Source: Acinetobacter bouvetii DSM 14964 = CIP 107468
GTDB lineage: Bacteria > Pseudomonadota > Gammaproteobacteria > Pseudomonadales > Moraxellaceae
Direction: 5' to 3'
Assembly: GCF_000368865.1 (NCBI RefSeq)
Contig: NZ_KB849727.1
Span: 186,001-250,000 of the forward strand
Length of the DNA stretch: 64,000 nt
This document shows positions 60,368-64,000 of this stretch, one piece after another. Made by a program: the position numbers and the translations under genes. Each line of letters starts with the position of its first letter. Position 1 is the first letter of the stretch. The notes under the pieces were generated by a model. It did no database searches. It saw nothing but the letters and a program-made list of their open reading frames with translations, and was not told the origin of the DNA.

Positions 60368-61510
60368 ATGACTCAACAATCCGCATCTGCCGGTAAAAAA
60401 GTACTGATTATCGGCGCAGGCACAGCTGGCATGGCTGCTGCCATTACCCTTTCACGCATTGGCTTGAAAGTGGATTTAATCGACATCAACCCCAATTGGG
60501 GCGCATTAGGCGCAGGTCTGACCATTACTGGCCCAACTTTACGCGCGCTGAAACAGCTTGGTGTTTATGATGAAGTGACCAATCAAGCCTATGTGGGCGA
60601 AGGCATTCAAGTCTGTGACCCGCAAGGCAACCCGCTGCGCATTTTACCGACACCCATGCTGGAAGATGCTGACACGGCAGGCAGCGGCGGCATCATGCGC
60701 CCGACCATGCATTCAATTATGCATAAATATGTCAAAGATGCGGGCATTGAAATGCGCCTAGGCATTACTGCTGACGCTTTTGATCAAGGCGAGCATGCCG
60801 TAACGGTTGCTTTCAGCGACGGCACTTCGGGCCGCTATGACTTTGTTTTAGGCTCAGATGGCGTATTGTCTAAAACCCGTCAAATGCTGTTCCCAGATGC
60901 GCCAAAAGCGGAATATACAGGTCAAAGCTGCTGGCGTTTGTTTTTAAAGCGCCCTGCATCGGTGGAGCGCCGCACCTATTTCTTGGGCGGCCCAGTTAAA
61001 GTCGGCTTTACCCCTGTATCAAAAGATCATATGTATATGTTCTTACTTGAACGCTGTGAACAGCGCTGGCAAGAACCTGAAGACAACTACAAAAACTTAA
61101 AGCAATTGCTTGAAGGCTATGACGGTATTTTGGCAGACATCCGCGAATCGCTGACTGAAGCAGATAACCCGAATATCAATTTCCGCCCGCTCGAATGCTT
61201 TGACTTACCGGGACCTTGGTATAAAGGCCGCATCTTGCTGATTGGTGATTCGGCCCATCCAACCACGCCACAACTGGCGTCTGGCGCAGGCATGGGGATT
61301 GAAGATGCGCTGGTTTTGGCTGAAATCTTTGCAGAAGAAGCCAATGTTGAAAAAGCCTTTGCGCAGTTCATGCAGCGGCGTGAACAGCGCTGCCGCCTAG
61401 TCACGCAAAGCTCTATGGAGATAGGCCGTTTAGAACAGCAGCGCGCGCCTGTCGAAGCGCAAACAGCTGTCGTCAGCAAAGCCTTAGAACTGTTAAAAGA
61501 AGCGATTTAA
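60368..61510 (+). CDS. FAD-dependent aromatic monooxygenase
   Basis: A 380-residue class A flavoprotein hydroxylase, using NAD(P)H and O2. Motifs are KVLIIGAGTAGMAAAITL (dinucleotide fold), the DG motif FVLGSDGVLSKTRQ and the GD motif ILLIGDSAHPTTPQLASGAGMGIEDA. It resembles salicylate and 6-hydroxynicotinate hydroxylases. It could convert a monohydroxylated or carboxylated ring to a catechol for the extradiol enzymes. A similar gene begins at the right end of the window. Confidence 0.88.
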   Translation: MTQQSASAGKKVLIIGAGTAGMAAAITLSRIGLKVDLIDINPNWGALGAGLTITGPTLRALKQLGVYDEVTNQAYVGEGIQVCDPQGNPLRILPTPMLEDADTAGSGGIMRPTMHSIMHKYVKDAGIEMRLGITADAFDQGEHAVTVAFSDGTSGRYDFVLGSDGVLSKTRQMLFPDAPKAEYTGQSCWRLFLKRPASVERRTYFLGGPVKVGFTPVSKDHMYMFLLERCEQRWQEPEDNYKNLKQLLEGYDGILADIRESLTEADNPNINFRPLECFDLPGPWYKGRILLIGDSAHPTTPQLASGAGMGIEDALVLAEIFAEEANVEKAFAQFMQRREQRCRLVTQSSMEIGRLEQQRAPVEAQTAVVSKALELLKEAI

Positions 61511-61514
61511 TCCG

Positions 61515-61548
61515 AAGCCCCTGCATCATTTGCGGGGGCTTATTTTTT
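61515..61548 (+). terminator. Terminator after the monooxygenase
   Basis: An 11-bp stem (61515-61525 with 61531-61541), GC-rich, with a 5-nt loop and a T-rich tail. It ends the catabolic run; some read-through to the transporter gene is possible. Confidence 0.85.
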
Positions 61549-61607
61549 GAATACAAAAAAAAGCTCAGTGACGAGCCTGAAATGGAAAATACCCACGGAG
61601 ATAGGAC

Positions 61608-62807
61608 ATGGTAAAAATCGAAAGCAAACGCGGCATGTTCGCGCTGATGCTGGCACATTGCGCAGGGATGGTTGATTTGGTTGCACTGCCAGTATGGGTC
61701 GGTACACTCATTGCTCACTATCACTTTGACCCACAGCAAGCTGGGGGCTTAGCCACTTTATTTTTAATCGGTGCGGCAGGCGCCAGTATTTTCTTTGCGC
61801 CGCGCTTTCATAAAATTCAAGTTAAAGTTTCAGCAATTCTAGGCTTTGCCATTGCAGCATTGGCCTTTGTCTTATCTGCAATGAATACCTCCTTCCCGAT
61901 ACTTGCAGGGCTTCATTTGGTTGGCGGTATGGCAGCAGGCACAGCATTGAGTGTGACCCACGGCACTATGGGACATGCGGTTAACCCCCACCGCGTTTTT
62001 GGTATTGCAGGCTTAGCCATCGGTATTTTTGGGGTGGTATTTCTGGGCGGCACACCGGGCGTTATTCAGCAGTTTGGCGGCCAAAGTATGTTCTATGTTT
62101 TGGCTGCAGTCATGCTTATTGCCTCTGCTGCATGTTTATTCTTTTTCCCAAAACCGACACGTGCTGTCGATTTTGACAATTATGAGCAGATTAAAAACCT
62201 GCCGCCGCTTGGCAAGCCCGTTTGGTTCTGCATGATTGGCGTGGCTTTGCTTGCCATGACTCAAGCCATGACTTTAAGCTTTTATGAGCGGATTGGATTA
62301 GAGCGAGGTTTCAGCCGAGATATGGTCACCATGGCCTTGGTCATTTACGGTATTGTCACGATTTTCCCAGCGCCATTGGCGGCATTGCTGGAAAAGCGCG
62401 TCAGCATCACGGCCATTATAGCTTTCGGTCCAATATTTCAGGCTATTTTTTCTCTATTGACTACGCACACTCATCAATACGCTGTCTTTGCTCTCGCGGG
62501 TCCCTTTATGGCCTTTACCATACTCTTTGTGCATACCTTTGCCTTTGGCTTACTGGCGCGTTTAGATCCAACCGGCCGCGCGGTTGCCGGCACACCAGCC
62601 ATGCTGATGGTCGGCGCTGCCGTCGCTCCATTTATCAGCGGAACCATTGTTAAATTTATCAGCTTTGAGGCCATTGGCTATGCCTGCTGTATTGTTGTTG
62701 CCGTTCAAGTCTATTTATTCAGCAAAACCCGGAAAGCGGTATTGGCTGGTGAAACAAATATTCCTGCGGCAGTCAAAAATGGCAATGAAACTCAGCCAGC
62801 CAATTAA
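61608..62807 (+). CDS. MFS transporter of the catabolic region
   Basis: A 399-residue, 12-helix major facilitator. It starts MVKIESKRGMFALMLAHCAGMVDLVALPVWVG; the central cytoplasmic loop is near residue 190 (FPKPTRAVDFDNYE). Its position after the pathway genes suggests uptake of the aromatic substrate or export of a product. Family signatures such as the loop 2-3 GxxxD motif are weak, so the subfamily cannot be named. Confidence 0.8.
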   Translation: MVKIESKRGMFALMLAHCAGMVDLVALPVWVGTLIAHYHFDPQQAGGLATLFLIGAAGASIFFAPRFHKIQVKVSAILGFAIAALAFVLSAMNTSFPILAGLHLVGGMAAGTALSVTHGTMGHAVNPHRVFGIAGLAIGIFGVVFLGGTPGVIQQFGGQSMFYVLAAVMLIASAACLFFFPKPTRAVDFDNYEQIKNLPPLGKPVWFCMIGVALLAMTQAMTLSFYERIGLERGFSRDMVTMALVIYGIVTIFPAPLAALLEKRVSITAIIAFGPIFQAIFSLLTTHTHQYAVFALAGPFMAFTILFVHTFAFGLLARLDPTGRAVAGTPAMLMVGAAVAPFISGTIVKFISFEAIGYACCIVVAVQVYLFSKTRKAVLAGETNIPAAVKNGNETQPAN

Positions 62808-63188
62808 CATGGTTTGATCTGTCGACTGCATTTTCTCTTCTGAACAATGCGTAAATCATTTAAGTTTTGACCAGTCTGCCCCTAAATAGCAGGCTGGTTT
62901 TTTTATGCTTTTAGGGCTGAATAGATTGCCTAAGCGCAACCCTCAAACAGTAGAAGCCAAGTCTTTCAAATACACACCAAGAAAGTATTTGAAATCCATC
63001 CGCTTTAGATATAACTGATATCTTAAATTCCTGCTTATATTTGACAAACCAGCCCTTGTTTCATGATTTTACGAGCTCTATAGTCTATCTTTTAATCAAA
63101 TCAAGTCTTTATTTTTTAACCTTTTTATAATTTTAAATGCTTGTGATTAAGAAGCTTTTGAATAATTTAACTGTTGAGACAACAAATG
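62808..63188. other. Intergenic region between MFS gene and DUF2147 gene
   Basis: Contains the terminator at 62871-62904. From 62905 on it is AT-rich; no gene, repeat or regulatory site was recognised. Confidence 0.5.
62871..62904 (+). terminator. Terminator after the MFS transporter gene
   Basis: CCAGTCTGC (62871-62879) pairs with GCAGGCTGG (62889-62897), one T-G pair, followed by seven T. Confidence 0.85.
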
Positions 63189-63617
63189 ATGCTTAAAAGG
63201 ATTTTTGGCCTGCTATTTACATTCGCCATGACACAAACTCTCATTGCCGGCGATGTGACGAATTTATCTGGAGAATGGAAAGTGATTGATGATAAAAGTG
63301 GTTTTACATTAGTCAAAGTAAAAGTCACAGAACCCCAACCTCATCTTTATCAAGGTCATATTATTGAAGCATTTAACCCGCCTAATCAGCCTGTGCGGGA
63401 TTTAAGCCATTTAAAAGGCTTTCATCTGCTTCAAGGGCTTAAACAAGACCTAAAAGATCCTTACAAGCTTACTATTGGAGAAGTCGTTGACCCCGCAATT
63501 AATCAACGCTATCAAGTCAATGGTAAACTGACTAAAAGAGGTCATATGATGGTTTTACGCAGCCCTTCAGATTCCAATAAAGCCAGCCGTAAACTGTCAT
63601 GGGTACGCATTCGATAA
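63189..63617 (+). CDS. DUF2147-like exported protein
   Basis: A ~142-residue protein with a signal peptide (MLKRIFGLLFTFAMTQTLIA, cleavage near A-G-D) and a beta-rich mature part: LSGEWKVIDDKSGFTLVKV, YQGHIIEAF and SKRGHMMVLRSPSD-like text, as in DUF2147 proteins. I chose the ATG at 63189; ATGs at 63174 and 63186 are alternatives. It is monocistronic with its own terminator. Function unknown, periplasmic. Confidence 0.65.
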   Translation: MLKRIFGLLFTFAMTQTLIAGDVTNLSGEWKVIDDKSGFTLVKVKVTEPQPHLYQGHIIEAFNPPNQPVRDLSHLKGFHLLQGLKQDLKDPYKLTIGEVVDPAINQRYQVNGKLTKRGHMMVLRSPSDSNKASRKLSWVRIR

Positions 63618-63628
63618 ATCAATTAAAA

Positions 63629-63657
63629 TAAAAAAGCCTGCATTTGCAGGCTTTTTT
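63629..63657. terminator. Bidirectional terminator between DUF2147 and the monooxygenase
   Basis: AAAAAAGCCTGCA and TGCAGGCTTTTTT form a perfect stem around TT between converging genes. Confidence 0.9.
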
Positions 63658-63673
63658 ATTTATCTATTTTTTT

Positions 63674-64000
63674 TTATAGATATGCAGTCGTCACCTGCTC
63701 AAAGCCTTTAGCCAGCAGCATGCTGCGCGCCATCATCGACTCGCCTGCGATTTCCATACGGCCAATTTCACCTGACGTTTCCACAACAAACAAGGCGCGT
63801 TCAAGCCGTTTTTGCATAAAAACAGTGAATACTTTTTCCAAGTTATTGCCAAACTGATCAATCACTTGCGAAAGCACAATTGCATCTTCAACTGCTAGGC
63901 CTGCGCCTGAACCTAAATGCGGCGTGGTTGCATGTACGGCATCACCAATCAGAAGCGCAGCCCCGCGATGCCAATCGCCATTGACCATAACCCGTTCTAA
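63674..64000 (-). CDS. C-terminal part of a second FAD-dependent monooxygenase
   Basis: The gene runs off the right edge; only ~108 C-terminal residues are visible and the frame stays open to 64000. The GD motif ALLIGDAVHATTPHLGSGAGLAVEDA is the FAD-binding end of class A flavin hydroxylases, and the following helices resemble the enzyme at 60368-61510. Its - strand direction suggests a separate transcript. A role in the same aromatic pathway is likely but not shown. Confidence 0.8.
   Translation of the reverse strand, partial: LERVMVNGDWHRGAALLIGDAVHATTPHLGSGAGLAVEDAIVLSQVIDQFGNNLEKVFTVFMQKRLERALFVVETSGEIGRMEIAGESMMARSMLLAKGFEQVTTAYL

Noticed and set aside
1..64000. CRISPR arrays, tRNA or rRNA genes, and transposase genes
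   Set aside because: None could be recognised by reading; a short tRNA could be missed without a covariance search.

Overview
The window looks like chromosomal DNA of an Acinetobacter-type gammaproteobacterium. Pointers are moderately AT-rich DNA, a PlsB-type acyltransferase, an OsmC-YcaO fusion, AdeA/AdeB/AdeR/AdeS homologues, a MoaC-MoaB fusion, a Nas-type nitrate assimilation locus with NasS/NasT, and Xer half-sites identical to those I know from Acinetobacter plasmid pdif sites. No rRNA, tRNA, CRISPR array or transposase gene was seen.

Layout. (1) 1-6.7 kb: housekeeping genes, all + strand (acyl-CoA ligase tail, EamA transporter, plsB, osmC-ycaO). (2) 6.8-12.6 kb: a cecR-type TetR repressor divergent from a ybhGFSR-type ABC exporter operon, with a near-perfect palindromic operator between them. 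(3) 12.7-13.4 kb: a DUF1826 gene. (4) 13.6-21.5 kb: an efflux block (adeA, adeB, a GNAT acetyltransferase, then convergent adeR-adeS) bracketed by two direct copies of a 79-bp structured repeat. The right copy lies inside a 151-bp element made of two inverted dif-like sites around two hairpins. Its geometry resembles the single-stranded attP hairpin of dif-integrating phages such as CTXphi, or it marks the chromosomal dif itself. Gene direction flips from mainly + to mainly - at this point, as expected at a replication terminus. (5) 21.6-37.5 kb, - strand: molybdate uptake (modABC-like), molybdenum cofactor synthesis (moeA, moaCB, moaE, moaD, moaA, mobA), assimilatory nitrate reductase, a NirD-NirB-like fusion flavoprotein, nirB and a nitrate transporter. 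The divergent nasT-nasS genes encode the nitrate-sensing antiterminator pair. The intergenic region carries two sigma-54 promoters, an NtrC-like site and a tandem ANTAR-type RNA hairpin. (6) 39.6-40.5 kb: a DUF4116 repeat protein.

(7) 40.5-64 kb: a large aromatic catabolic region. The - strand operon runs from an ornithine-cyclodeaminase-like gene through a DapA-family aldolase, aldehyde dehydrogenase, extradiol dioxygenase, Rieske dioxygenase alpha and beta, a three-cysteine [3Fe-4S] ferredoxin, a VOC protein and the meta-pathway hydratase, acetaldehyde dehydrogenase and aldolase. Upstream lie a LysR regulator, a ferredoxin reductase and an alpha/beta-hydrolase-like gene. A divergent + strand operon adds a second extradiol enzyme, two hydrolases, a lipocalin-like protein, a flavin monooxygenase and an MFS transporter. 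The gene set resembles phd-type (phenanthrene/naphthalene) pathways but has no recognisable dihydrodiol dehydrogenase. The substrate cannot be named from sequence. Matching LysR-type boxes precede both operons.

An AT-rich two-gene insert (51.3-53.0 kb; a DUF4747-like protein and a membrane/coiled-coil protein), followed by a decayed LysR 3' remnant and a frameshifted DUF2798 gene, splits the regulator from the operon. It is a candidate accessory, possibly defence-related, island.
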